From assembly GCA_017456145.1 (NCBI GenBank), contig JAFTJZ010000023.1, positions 1 through 32,084 of the forward strand: a stretch of 32,084 bases of DNA, read 5' to 3'. Numbering within the stretch: the stretch's first letter is position 1; every line of letters starts with the position of its first letter. The position numbers and the translations under genes are program-made. Below the pieces are notes generated by a model. That model searched no databases. It was not told where the DNA came from and saw only the letters and a program-made list of their open reading frames with translations. The DNA comes from Clostridia bacterium. GTDB lineage: Bacteria; Bacillota; Clostridia; Oscillospirales; CAG-272. This document shows, in pieces, positions 16,801 to 25,588 of the stretch.

Positions 16801-19102
16801 CTGCGTCTCTCTCAAAGCTCTTGATTTCCCCGCAACGCTGACCGTCATCGGTACCGAGGCATTCTTCTCGGCTGAAAAGCTGACTTCCGTCAATATTCAC
16901 TCGACCGGGGTGTTTACGGTCAAGGCATCTGCCTTCGCCAGCTGCATTGCGCTGAGCAAGGCTGTATATGAAAACGCAAGACCCACCGTTGAGACCGGCA
17001 ATGCTTATCTGACACAGGTACTGGTCGGTCGCTACGACAGCGGTTCCTCTGAGACCGAGGATATCTCGTGGAGCATCGACCGCACCAAGGGAATTTTGAC
17101 CCTGAGCGGCAGCGGCATCGTGAACGATGCAAGCACATGGAAGTCGCAGCTGATCTATGCAGATACCATCATATTCGGTGAGGGCATCACGGGGATCGGC
17201 GTTCGACTCCTGAGCAATAATACCAATGTCAAGCAAGTGGAAATGGCAGACACCGTGGTCTCCGTTGGTGAGGGCGCGTTTGCCAACTGCACCTCTCTTG
17301 AGAGCGTTAAGCTGTCGAGCGGACTTCGCACCATCGGTGAGAGTGCCTTCTCCGGCTGCTCTGCTCTGACCTCTGCAGCGATTCCCGCCGGCGTGACCGA
17401 GCTGCCCGACAGAGTGTTTGCCGATTGTACCTCGCTGGAGTCTGCATCTGTTGGCAACAATCTGGTCAAGATCGGACAGAGCGCGTTCGAAAACTGCAAT
17501 TCCTTGAGAAGTTTCAGTATTCCTGCCTCGCTGACCACCATCGGCAACAATGCCTTTAAGAATTGCTCGTTGCTCTCGCGTCTGAACGTTACCAAGGGTG
17601 GTATAACGAAATTCAAGAGTGGTATTTTCGGTGGCTGTGCGGCGCTGACGACCGTTTACTTCAATGGTACGCAGACCGAGTGGAGCTCCATGACCGCAGG
17701 TGCGGACACGGAGCTGCGTGCAGCGATCCTCAAGACGGGCGTTAATCTGACCATCAGCTACTTGTTCTCCGGCACTGCTGCAACCGCTGCACCCAGTGTG
17801 ACGGTGACAGGTGAGGCGGGCGAGACCATCAAGGTCGAGTCCCCGTCGATCTCGCACTACACACCGGACAAGGCTGTGGTTGAGCTGACACTTTCCAACG
17901 AAAACCGTATTGTTTACGTTCAGTATATGCCTAACGTCTATGAGCTGACCATTCAGTATTGCGATGACGAGGGCAACCTTCTGGAAACGGTGACCAAGCC
18001 GGTCATGTACGGTCAGGCGGTCAACGAGCCCACGCCCACAAGAGAAGGCTACACGCCCGATCAGGAGGTCGTCAAGATCTCTAAAATGGAGGGCGACACT
18101 ACCGTTACCGTGACCTACCGTCCCCGCCAGTGCGTCGTGACCATCATTCCCGTGGATACGGATGGCAACCCCATCGGGGAGGAGACCTATGCATACGGCA
18201 TCTATCACGGCAGCGTGACGGCAGAGGCTCCCGAGATCCCGCACTATACGCCCAAGGAGACCGAGCGCGAGATCGAGGACATCACCTCCGATATGACCAT
18301 CGAGATCGAATATGAGAAAGTCGTCTACGAGCTTGAGATTGAGTGCAAGGACGAGGACGGCTACCGCGTAGGTCCCGATATCACTGTGGAGATCTGCTAC
18401 GGCGATCCCTTGAATTACGAGCTCCCTGAGCTTGAGGGTGGCTGGATTCCCGTTGAGCCCATGGCTACGCTGGCGGCTTACAACGGTGAGGAATCCATCA
18501 GCGTAACCTATCGTCTGAAAACCTTCACGGTGCAGCTGCACTTTGTTGAGGTGGATTCCGACGGCCATAAGATGCTCCGCGACGATACCGTCACGGTCAC
18601 CTACGGCAATGCGCTGAATTATCCTGTTCCCACGATCGAGGGCTATACCACCGAGCAGACCGAGATCCGTTTGGACGCTGTGACCGAAGAGGTTGCCGAG
18701 CCCATCGTGGTCGAGTATACGCGCGCCTTCTACAAGCTGACCATTGAGCTGGTCGATATGAACGGAGCAGCTCTTGGTACGCAGGTCGAGGAGATCCAAG
18801 CAGGCTCGCCCTATGAGATCTCGCTCAATCCCATTGAAGGCTACGTAACGACGGGCCATGTGCTCAAGGGTACCATGGGTAAGGCGGATGTGACCATGCA
18901 GGTCACGCTCACCGCCGTGCCGCCCGAGAACCAGGGGGGAAATGACGAGAAGGTGGATGACGAGAAGACACCCGGCGATGAGAATCCTCCCGAGGAGGAC
19001 AATGACGTGATGATGATCGTGATCGTCGTCGCACTTGTAGTGGTCGTTCTTGCGGGCGCCGCCATGACCTTCTATATCGTCTATCTCAAAAAGAAAGTAT
19101 AA
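13886..19102 (+). CDS. Large BspA-like leucine-rich-repeat surface protein with MucBP-like repeats
   Basis: The 1738-residue protein starts with a signal peptide (MKKFQKVLS, hydrophobic core, AFA cleavage before EES). About seven modules follow, starting near residues 45, 185, 339, 500, 658, 797 and 1057. Each begins with a 60-residue beta unit (pattern W/Y-x-Y/F-D/N, then L-x-I-S-G-x-G, then PW) and continues into BspA-type LRR_5 repeats with IGxYAF and CxxLxSV steps. Several modules are separated by Gly/Ser/Thr linkers. From about 1305 to 1690 come about five 63-residue MucBP-like repeats. The end is an acidic Pro/Glu/Asp linker, one membrane helix (about 1707-1732) and a YLKKKV tail, so it is membrane-anchored and has no LPXTG signal. 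A role in adhesion or binding is typical of the family. AAGGAGG lies 11 bases before the ATG. Confidence 0.93.
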   Translation: MKKFQKVLSIVLTAAMLLGLLSGMTTAFAEESTTPFYDSGYCGTNVTYMYNGSTKTLTINGMYSSSTMTDFARGEAPWYEYSGEISTVNVTNVRHIGNYAFNNLVACTAYSLPSTLTTIGAYAFSSNNALSTITVPPSVTKIGEFAFFNTGLTYSSFPLTADISYGNEDLTDSNPLYAAANVTELYSGISGSLKWVIYRDGTLSIAPQVSGAMSTMTNYTQGNAPWSSYSSSIKTVKVEAGVLNIGTYAFYGLTNLTSVTIGENVSRIGAYAFYNCSKLPSVVLPASVVIIEDYAFYGCVALTAASSPLAYGEITISTVGGGNASLMGVLAYASSGTTDSGSCGVGVTYAYNTNTKTLEISGSGMMTDYVSSTTTPWQAYRQDVKYILVGDGVRSIGNYAFADMMNVQAVSIGNAVNTIGASALKNCAKLTYITLPENVFYVYSGAFSGCSSLAIATYAGDRSALTIMDGNYELSNALNYGNSTGGSTSTPTVPDYGTVPGTEIFWQFSAGALILYSTVSSGEALPSFASASSAPWAHRASQITSITMHGITSIGSYAFAGMTQLSSVTFASNTTQIGSYAFMGASSLRSLSLPSSLTTIMAYAFYSCTGVVATTPNTLAQMTLYTFGNEGLVLNYNGGSTTGGNTGSGGTTTPDTNTGSCGVNLIYTFDETTGTLNISGTGAMETFANAAYAPWYEHIYDIKHIVISDGVTNISAYAFYHAYNLETLRMGNTLTRIGSYAFNLCRNLTSAYVDVASSAITIETGNVYLQNVLTYGTGNGSSSNPGTTTPSISNTITGTNVTWSFDALSGALIIAGTGAIPDYSASSGTPWYAYNSYIKRISVYSGVTSIGDNAFAGMTGVVDVFVAGTVTSIGEGAFRGCSSIETMQLSSGLETIESAAFRGCAALKTLALPTTLKSLGSDAFRECVSLESVSIPASVTTLANDVFNNCIALEDVTFAEGLTSIGDRAFLGCVSLKALDFPATLTVIGTEAFFSAEKLTSVNIHSTGVFTVKASAFASCIALSKAVYENARPTVETGNAYLTQVLVGRYDSGSSETEDISWSIDRTKGILTLSGSGIVNDASTWKSQLIYADTIIFGEGITGIGVRLLSNNTNVKQVEMADTVVSVGEGAFANCTSLESVKLSSGLRTIGESAFSGCSALTSAAIPAGVTELPDRVFADCTSLESASVGNNLVKIGQSAFENCNSLRSFSIPASLTTIGNNAFKNCSLLSRLNVTKGGITKFKSGIFGGCAALTTVYFNGTQTEWSSMTAGADTELRAAILKTGVNLTISYLFSGTAATAAPSVTVTGEAGETIKVESPSISHYTPDKAVVELTLSNENRIVYVQYMPNVYELTIQYCDDEGNLLETVTKPVMYGQAVNEPTPTREGYTPDQEVVKISKMEGDTTVTVTYRPRQCVVTIIPVDTDGNPIGEETYAYGIYHGSVTAEAPEIPHYTPKETEREIEDITSDMTIEIEYEKVVYELEIECKDEDGYRVGPDITVEICYGDPLNYELPELEGGWIPVEPMATLAAYNGEESISVTYRLKTFTVQLHFVEVDSDGHKMLRDDTVTVTYGNALNYPVPTIEGYTTEQTEIRLDAVTEEVAEPIVVEYTRAFYKLTIELVDMNGAALGTQVEEIQAGSPYEISLNPIEGYVTTGHVLKGTMGKADVTMQVTLTAVPPENQGGNDEKVDDEKTPGDENPPEEDNDVMMIVIVVALVVVVLAGAAMTFYIVYLKKKV

Positions 19103-19136
19103 TTAACGCATTATAAATATAATAATGTAGAATTTT

Positions 19137-19178
19137 CCCCGCAGCGGTGTGTCGGACGCATCGCTGCGGGGCTTTTTT
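19137..19178 (+). terminator. Rho-independent terminator of the LRR gene
   Basis: CCCCGCAGCG (19137-19146) and CGCTGCGGGG (19162-19171) form a perfect 10-bp stem followed by CTTTTTTAG. It lies about 35 bases after the stop codon. Confidence 0.93.
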
Positions 19179-19305
19179 AGGTGCTGATGAGAATGCCTGT
19201 TTTTGGCATTATGCACAAAAAAGGGCACCCCGATTTGTTGCTTGGTTACAAAATGTGTCTTTTTTGTAAATAATGCGCGGAGCGTATGCGCAGAGCACGG
19301 TTTTG

Positions 19306-19314
19306 TGATATAAT
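19306..19314 (+). promoter_or_regulatory. Extended -10 promoter of MoxR cluster 2
   Basis: TGATATAAT (19306-19314) is an extended -10 box. The -35 region is weak. Transcription would start near 19321, which leaves a leader of about 109 bases before the moxR start at 19430. Confidence 0.65.
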
Positions 19315-19429
19315 ATAGATAAATATGCGAAAAGCATGGCGCCGCGTGACGCTTTTGGCGTCGGGCGAGTGCGAAATGAAATTTTTATATCTGATATGCG
19401 CGTGTCAACGCAGCAGGGAGGTTATTGCA

Positions 19430-20395
19430 ATGGATGAAACAAAAGCTATGTCCCCGGAGTTGCAGAAGATCCTCGGAGCGATCGAGGAAATGGAAACGGT
19501 CATTGTCGGTAAGCACCGTGAGATGATTCTTTTGATGACGGCGATGCTGTCGGGCGCACACGTTCTGATCGAGGACGTGCCCGGTACGGGTAAAACCTCG
19601 CTGGCGGCGACCATGTCCCGCGTGATGGGCATGGCATTCAACCGCGCCCAGTTCACCCCCGATATTATGGCCTCCGACATTACGGGCTTTAATATCTACA
19701 ACCGCCAGAAGGAAACTTTTGAGTTCCGTTCGGGTCTTGTGATGTGTAACCTTCTTTTGGCGGATGAGATCAACCGCGCCTCGCCGAAGACGCAGTCGGC
19801 GCTCCTTGAGGCAATGGAGGAGGGGCGTGTCACCGTCGATGGTGAGACCTACCCGATGCCCGAGCCGTTTATGGTCATCGCCACCCAGAACCCGACGGGA
19901 TATGTCGGCACCTATCCGCTGCCCGAGGCACAGCTTGACCGCTTTGCTTTTAAGCTGAATATGGGATATCCCTCCAATCAGGAGGAAATTGAGATTCTCC
20001 GCGCTCGCCGCGGTCAAAACCCGATGGAAAATGTTCGACAGGTGCTCTCTGCCGAGGATATCGTTTCGGCAAAGGCGCAGGTCGCGCAGGTCAAGCTGGA
20101 GGATTCTCTGTACACCTATATCGTTGCACTGATCTCGGCAACGCGGCATCATAAGTCCTTCTCGCTCGGTGCCAGCCCCCGTGCCTCGGTCGCTCTGATG
20201 CGTCTGGCACAGGCATATGCGTTCCTTCGCGGCCGCGATTATGTCCTTCCTGACGATATTGCTGCTCTTTACCGCATAGCCGTTGCCCATCGTGTCATTC
20301 TGACGCAGGAGGCAAAGCTGAACCATGTCACGGTAAGCGCAGTTCTGGATGAGATCTTCCGCTCGGTAGAGGTTCCGTATCTCGGCAAAAAATGA
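19430..20395 (+). CDS. MoxR-family AAA+ ATPase, cluster 2
   Basis: Starting at the ATG with AGGGAGG eight bases upstream, the protein has 321 residues. Walker A EDVPGTGKT lies at 48-56 and Walker B LLADEIN at about 109-115, followed by RASPKTQSALLEAMEE. FTPDIMASDITG and ATQNPTGYVGTYPLPEAQ are further MoxR signatures. It is clearly a paralogue of the ATPase at 9641-10603, with the same order of motifs. It is the first gene of a three-gene set with a DUF58 protein and a transglutaminase, a conserved arrangement in which the ATPase is thought to remodel its partners. Confidence 0.95.
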   Translation: MDETKAMSPELQKILGAIEEMETVIVGKHREMILLMTAMLSGAHVLIEDVPGTGKTSLAATMSRVMGMAFNRAQFTPDIMASDITGFNIYNRQKETFEFRSGLVMCNLLLADEINRASPKTQSALLEAMEEGRVTVDGETYPMPEPFMVIATQNPTGYVGTYPLPEAQLDRFAFKLNMGYPSNQEEIEILRARRGQNPMENVRQVLSAEDIVSAKAQVAQVKLEDSLYTYIVALISATRHHKSFSLGASPRASVALMRLAQAYAFLRGRDYVLPDDIAALYRIAVAHRVILTQEAKLNHVTVSAVLDEIFRSVEVPYLGKK

Positions 20396-20455
20396 TCCGC
20401 TTGGCTCCTTTTTATTGATAATTCAGTTTGAATATATACCAAGGAATACATATTT

Positions 20456-22270
20456 ATGAAAAATCCATTTGCTCAAGCTGCTCGCACTCTCCGCCCCCTG
20501 TGGCAGCGTGTTGCCGCCACGGTGAGTCGAATCCCGCCCTTGCGTTATCTGGCTATAAGGCGCTCGGATGCGCAGGAGACCGAGGATATCCGCTGGCATC
20601 CCGCAGGGGAGACCGCTGCAGAGCAATACGCCAAAAGTAATCGCCGCTTTGCCCTGACACGCGGAGCCCTTTGGTATGCTGTACTGCTGGTCGTCTCACT
20701 GCTCTTTACTCAGATCTTGCGCTCGCGTGCGTCAAGTATCTTTTTCTGGTTTGTCTTGCTTATGCTGCCTGCACTGCTGATCTATACCTTGATTGCGCGT
20801 CATGCCCTGCAGGCATCCATGAATACCGATTCCAAGGAGATCGAAAAGCTGCGTCCGTGTGAGTATGAGTTCCATATGACCAACTCCTCCCCACTGGCGT
20901 TTCCGTTTGTCGATGCCATTCTCTCGCTCCCGCGTGAGGATGCGGTGCGTACCGAGGAAAAGGTCGTTCGCCTTTCCATGGCACCTATGTCCACCTATCG
21001 TGTGAATAATACCGTGAAATTCCGTTTTCGCGGTACTTATCGTGTCGGTGTCAGCTGCTTTTACGTTTATGACTTCTTCCGCTTGTTCCGCATTCGCGTC
21101 GATGTCGACTGCTATGAGGATATTTATGTCATGCCCCGTAAACGGGATGGGCAGGGAAGTGAGGCGGTGGCGATCGCGGATATAACCACACAGACCACCA
21201 AATCGCCCTATACCTATGAGCGGCTGGAGATCTCCGACATCCGAGATTATCGTCTGGGAGACTCGCTCAAAAGCGTCCACTGGAAACTGTCCTCTAAATC
21301 CGAGGAGCTGATCGTTCGCGATTATTCCAGCGGTGTTTCCAACCGCGCTGTCATTTTTTGCGATATGGCAGCGCATTTTCCCACCAAGCCGCCCGTCTCT
21401 TCGGAGAAGGCTGAGGAGCAAGCCCCCGTTCTGATGGCATCCGACGAGGAGCGCCGCCGTTCCCGCAGAAGAAAAAATGCTGCTGCACCGACCGAGAATC
21501 GGGTTGGTGATGCCGACATGAAGACCGTCGAGACCGATGACCCCACCGTACGCGCCATTGCCGATGAGGAGATCATGAAAAAATCCAACCGCAGATTGCG
21601 CGTCGCGGCATCGGGCAAAAAGAAGAAAAAGGATGCGCTTGATCTTGGTGAGGATCGAAACGACGCAGATGTCCCCGCATCATCTTCCCAAGGGAGGGGC
21701 TGTGATCTTCTGGCAGAGGATCGTTTTTACGAGGACATGAACGAATATTGTGCCGACGGTGTTATCGAGCTGACCGTTTCTTCGGTGCTGCGTGAGCTGC
21801 GAAACGGAAATCGCTGTTACCTTGTTTGGTTTGACAGCCGCGTGGAGGGCGGCGTGTTGGCGTTCGATCTCTCGACGGAAAACGATTTTGACAGTATTTT
21901 TCATCTGTTTGCCACCGCACCGCTGTGTCGTCCCGAGCAGAAGGTCGACCGATTGCGCACGATGCTGGCCGATACCCAGAGCATTAAACAGATTTTTGTC
22001 ATCCCCGCCCCCGATGAGGCGACGGTGACTGAATTTTCCGATATGGGAGACCTGACCGACGGCAGCTCGCAGGGCGCGGTTGAGCTTTTGTGCTACGAGC
22101 CGGAGGAGCGCTTTGCCGACGTGGGAGAACGGCGGCGGTTTATGGAAAATTGCCGCGCCTTGCTGGGTGCGAACGGTATTCGCTTGAGTGTGTCGCGCGG
22201 TCTTGATCACGCGGCGGATGATGCGACGAACGATTTTCAACAATCCACACAAAAGGAGGCGAGCGTATGA
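20456..22270 (+). CDS. DUF58 domain membrane protein, cluster 2, with charged insertion
   Basis: The 604-residue protein has two neighbouring membrane segments (about 75-108), a beta-rich region and the DUF58 motif IRDYRLGDSLKSVHWKLSSK near residue 262. The von-Willebrand-A-like fold starts with AVIFCDMAAHFP but is interrupted at about 318-415 by a highly charged, low-complexity insertion containing RRRSRRRKN and KKKKKD stretches, before resuming at SVLRELRNGNRCYLV. This explains why it is about 200 residues longer than the DUF58 protein of cluster 1. AAGGAA lies upstream of the ATG. The stop overlaps the transglutaminase start (ATGA), which indicates translational coupling. Confidence 0.9.
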   Translation: MKNPFAQAARTLRPLWQRVAATVSRIPPLRYLAIRRSDAQETEDIRWHPAGETAAEQYAKSNRRFALTRGALWYAVLLVVSLLFTQILRSRASSIFFWFVLLMLPALLIYTLIARHALQASMNTDSKEIEKLRPCEYEFHMTNSSPLAFPFVDAILSLPREDAVRTEEKVVRLSMAPMSTYRVNNTVKFRFRGTYRVGVSCFYVYDFFRLFRIRVDVDCYEDIYVMPRKRDGQGSEAVAIADITTQTTKSPYTYERLEISDIRDYRLGDSLKSVHWKLSSKSEELIVRDYSSGVSNRAVIFCDMAAHFPTKPPVSSEKAEEQAPVLMASDEERRRSRRRKNAAAPTENRVGDADMKTVETDDPTVRAIADEEIMKKSNRRLRVAASGKKKKKDALDLGEDRNDADVPASSSQGRGCDLLAEDRFYEDMNEYCADGVIELTVSSVLRELRNGNRCYLVWFDSRVEGGVLAFDLSTENDFDSIFHLFATAPLCRPEQKVDRLRTMLADTQSIKQIFVIPAPDEATVTEFSDMGDLTDGSSQGAVELLCYEPEERFADVGERRRFMENCRALLGANGIRLSVSRGLDHAADDATNDFQQSTQKEASV

Positions 22271-25200
22271 CGGCTGAAAAACAGATACAAAACCAAGCTG
22301 CGATGCGCGCCGCCAAAAAGCAAAAGGCAAAGGCTGCCAAGATAGAGAAAAAAGCGAAAAAGCTCGACCGCACACTGGTCTGCCCCCCCGATGCGGCGGG
22401 ACGATCGTTCAAAATGCGGTTGCTCGGATACCTTTGCCGCGTTCCTGTGATGTTCTGCGCGGTTGCAGGGCTGGGAACGCTGCTCAACTCTGCATTTCGT
22501 CTGGGTGAGGATGGCGCGGTGGTGTTACCTGCCGCCCTGGCGGTCGCGCTGCTGTCCCTGATCTGCTACGGACGCTGGTACACGGCGCTCGGCGGCGTCG
22601 CGCTCGGTGGCGGCATGCTTGCCTGGTACCTGTCGCAGCAGAGCAACGTCGCCGTGTTCCTCCAAGGTGTGGTGGACGTGGGACTCAACGGGATTTTCCA
22701 GCGTCTGTACGATGCGGGCTATTACAGCTATGCACAGTATCAGACAACGCTGACAGTCATGGAGGAGGCGCATGAGGCGATGCTGATGCAGAGCTTTGTG
22801 GCGCTTTTGACGTGGATCATTGCGCTGCTCTTCGTGCCGTTTTTGGCGCGACGCATCCGCATCGTTGTGCCGCTGATCGTCTCGGTCGGTGTGATGGTGC
22901 CGATCTTCACCTATAACCTGCCCGTGTCCAACTGGGCGGTGACGGGAATCATTGCGGGCTGCTGTGCGCTGCTGATTATGTGGGGCTACCAACGCCGTTA
23001 TGATCGGGACAACCGCGAGGGAGCGCCGAGCGAGCTGTTTTCGGATATGCAGCGCCCCGCGCTGCCCGAGCGAATGCGCAACCGTGTAGCTTATAAGAAG
23101 GAAGAAAAGGAGCGCCGTGACGCACATCGCGAGCGGGTTCGCCAGCGTCAGGCCACAGGGCTTGTGACGGTGGAGGATGAGATCAATGAGTATCTGGATG
23201 CCCCGGTGCGCAAAAAGAGACCGAAGGCGCACACCGCTGTGACGGGAGAGGACGCTGCCGAGCAGGCGCGACGCAAGCAGGAACGGGCGCAGATTCGCGC
23301 TGTGCGCAACTACGACCGCATCACGCGGGAGACGCGCTGTGCCATGGGCGGTGTTGCCGGATTTTGCATTATGCTGCTGGTGTTGGCGGTGCTGCTGCTG
23401 CCGACCATGGCGGTTGACGGGCCCTTTGACACCATTGATGCCATTGAGCATCGGGTGCAATATTATCGTGATTACGTGACTGCAACACTGCGCGGAAATG
23501 ACCCTGTACTTGAGATGTACGCTTATGGCGAGAGCATCCGCAACGAGGAACCGCACACTACGACCGCCGAAACTCAAATTTTTGACAACATTGCCTTGAT
23601 GCGCGTATATGCTCAGTTCAACAGCCCCATCTATTTACAGGGCTGGGTGGGTGTCGATTATACCGACGGTGCCTGGGCGACGGCGAATGACGACCAGATC
23701 TATCAATGGCGCGAGCTTTACGACGCCACCGATCTGCCTGCAGAGGCGATGTTTGAGGGCTTTTTCCAGATGATGCTGCCCGAGGAGGATACCGACATCA
23801 CGGTTGACGAGCTGTATCAAAAGTATTTCGGCTACGAGAAATACGGCTTTGTCGCCTATATGGTCAACATTCAACGGTTGCGTGCTCTGGGCTCGGAGCT
23901 GTATCTGCCCCGCGTTACCAGCGATACGCTGCGTATTTTGGATTATCGGACGACGACGCCGGTGTTGCAGCCCTGGGCGGTCTATTTTGACGGCGTTGCC
24001 GTCAGCTCGGTGATTGATGAAGCGCGCGCCGATTATTCCGTCGAAGCATACGTGCCGCTGCAGATCAATCCCGATTGGTCAACCAACACCGCTAAGCTGA
24101 TCTCCGCCTATAATGCCTCGGTGTCCGAGATCCTCCGTTATGAGGACACCCGTAACAAGTCGGGATTCCGCGCCGACTATATGAATACCTACGTGGATAT
24201 TTCCAAGAATCTTCGCTACAGCCTGGCGCAAAGCTATATTGAGCAGATGAGTGCTGCCAAACGTGCCGTGGTACTCTCCGATATTACCGACGCGCAAGCT
24301 TACACGAATTATGTTTACGATACGTATCTTGATACGGCGGACAGCGAGATCGTCTCCGCATTGGCAGAGCGCTTGTACAGCGAGACCTATGCGGATGAGG
24401 ATTATCTCACCGAGGTGGATGAGGAAACGGGACTTTTGCGCCGAGTCGGTATTGTCGACGGCGCGGAGCCGCTCAGTTTCTCTTTGGCATCCCGCCGCGC
24501 CAGCACGTATGCGGACACGTATATCCAGCGTCACGAGCTGACCATGGCGGTCATCAATTATTTGGTGGAAAATCACGAATACTCCTTGGAGATCACGACC
24601 GAGGGGGATCCGATGCTTGACGGTGTGGAAAACTTTTTGAGCGTGACCAAGCAGGGCTACTGCGTACAGTTTGCCTCAGCGGCGGCACTGCTGCTGCGTG
24701 AGTGCGGCATTCCTGTACGCTACATGGAGGGCTATGTGAGTGCAGACTACACCCGCCGTGTCAACGCGGGAGAGAACACCTCTCGCTTTGTTGCCGAGAT
24801 TATGGACAGCGACAAGCACGCTTGGATCGAGGTCTGGTTTGACGGCATCGGTTGGGTGATCTACGAGACCACGCCGCCCTTCTACATCGATCTGTACGGC
24901 GAGGAGTCGACTACGGCGAGCACGATCGCTCCCGTTATTGACGACACGCCGGTCATCGATCCTCCCAAAAACGAGGATGAGGAGCTGCCTGTGACGCCCA
25001 TCGTTCCCGGAGATGAGGTCGTTCCCGGCGGTATCGACGTAGAGCTGCTGATCAAGTCGATCATTCTGACCGTTGTCATTGTCGGTGCGGTCAGTGCAAT
25101 TGTGATCTTTATCATTGTGTTTATTCGCCGCGCCAAGCGGGCGCAGCAAAAACGCGCCCATCTTGCCGAGAAGATCATCGCGTATGATCGGAGTATTTTT

Positions 25201-25578
25201 GATACGGAGGAGCATCGTGCCGAGGCGGCAAAGACATTGATCAGAAACACCCTCACACTGCTCGCGATGTATGGCAGTGCGCCGCGACGTGGTGAGCTGC
25301 GCGATGAATATGCCAAGAGGCTTTCCTTCGCGTATGAAGATGTCTTCGGTTATCCGTCGGAATACGATGACGGCTCGCTCGGACAGCGAGAGATGGTCAG
25401 CACCTTCTGCATCGGAAGGCTGCTGGATGCCGTGGCTGCCGAGGAATTTGGCTACGGTATGCATAAGGCTGATATGAAAGTGCTGGCAGAATTTTATCTG
25501 CAGCTCCACCGCCACCGTGCATCTCGTATCTCCGCACCCAGACGCTGGGCGCTGCGATATGTGAAACGGATGATATGA
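22267..25578 (+). CDS. Membrane transglutaminase-like protein with DUF4129-like tail
   Basis: The 1103-residue protein opens with a lysine/alanine-rich cytosolic stretch, followed by about five or six membrane helices (45-245), a basic cytosolic loop (about 245-355) and another helix (about 358-380). A long extracytoplasmic part contains the transglutaminase core: C799 in QGYCVQF, H851 in DKHAWIEVW and E867 in WVIYETTPP, where many relatives have aspartate. A further helix (about 935-960) leads to a cytosolic DUF4129-like tail. Such proteins, found with MoxR and DUF58, are TgpA-like and are presumed to act on extracytoplasmic proteins by cross-linking or proteolysis. AAAGGAGG precedes the start inside the DUF58 gene. 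Confidence 0.92.
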   Translation: MTAEKQIQNQAAMRAAKKQKAKAAKIEKKAKKLDRTLVCPPDAAGRSFKMRLLGYLCRVPVMFCAVAGLGTLLNSAFRLGEDGAVVLPAALAVALLSLICYGRWYTALGGVALGGGMLAWYLSQQSNVAVFLQGVVDVGLNGIFQRLYDAGYYSYAQYQTTLTVMEEAHEAMLMQSFVALLTWIIALLFVPFLARRIRIVVPLIVSVGVMVPIFTYNLPVSNWAVTGIIAGCCALLIMWGYQRRYDRDNREGAPSELFSDMQRPALPERMRNRVAYKKEEKERRDAHRERVRQRQATGLVTVEDEINEYLDAPVRKKRPKAHTAVTGEDAAEQARRKQERAQIRAVRNYDRITRETRCAMGGVAGFCIMLLVLAVLLLPTMAVDGPFDTIDAIEHRVQYYRDYVTATLRGNDPVLEMYAYGESIRNEEPHTTTAETQIFDNIALMRVYAQFNSPIYLQGWVGVDYTDGAWATANDDQIYQWRELYDATDLPAEAMFEGFFQMMLPEEDTDITVDELYQKYFGYEKYGFVAYMVNIQRLRALGSELYLPRVTSDTLRILDYRTTTPVLQPWAVYFDGVAVSSVIDEARADYSVEAYVPLQINPDWSTNTAKLISAYNASVSEILRYEDTRNKSGFRADYMNTYVDISKNLRYSLAQSYIEQMSAAKRAVVLSDITDAQAYTNYVYDTYLDTADSEIVSALAERLYSETYADEDYLTEVDEETGLLRRVGIVDGAEPLSFSLASRRASTYADTYIQRHELTMAVINYLVENHEYSLEITTEGDPMLDGVENFLSVTKQGYCVQFASAAALLLRECGIPVRYMEGYVSADYTRRVNAGENTSRFVAEIMDSDKHAWIEVWFDGIGWVIYETTPPFYIDLYGEESTTASTIAPVIDDTPVIDPPKNEDEELPVTPIVPGDEVVPGGIDVELLIKSIILTVVIVGAVSAIVIFIIVFIRRAKRAQQKRAHLAEKIIAYDRSIFDTEEHRAEAAKTLIRNTLTLLAMYGSAPRRGELRDEYAKRLSFAYEDVFGYPSEYDDGSLGQREMVSTFCIGRLLDAVAAEEFGYGMHKADMKVLAEFYLQLHRHRASRISAPRRWALRYVKRMI

Positions 25579-25588
25579 CGGAGGATTC

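Larger units (their letters stand above)
19103..19429. other. 327-base region between the LRR gene and MoxR cluster 2
   Basis: It contains the LRR terminator, a small AATGCC...GGCATT hairpin near 19193-19210, two T-rich tracts and the extended -10 promoter. An ATG at 19325 is in frame with moxR but would be almost at the transcription start and lacks a ribosome binding site, so it is treated as leader. Confidence 0.6.

Noticed and set aside
13886-17640. Regularly spaced repeated sequence that might suggest a CRISPR or tandem DNA repeat
   Set aside because: The repetition is at protein level (LRR and beta units) in a continuous frame; there are no identical DNA repeats with unique spacers.
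16307-18859. Minus-strand open frame of 850 codons inside the LRR gene
   Set aside because: It lies opposite clear LRR and MucBP-like repeats. Its composition reflects repeated codons on the other strand, and it has no start signal.
19325-19429. Upstream in-frame start for the second MoxR protein
   Set aside because: The ATG is about four bases from the predicted transcription start and lacks a ribosome binding site, whereas 19430 has AGGGAGG at the right distance and matches the family N-terminus.
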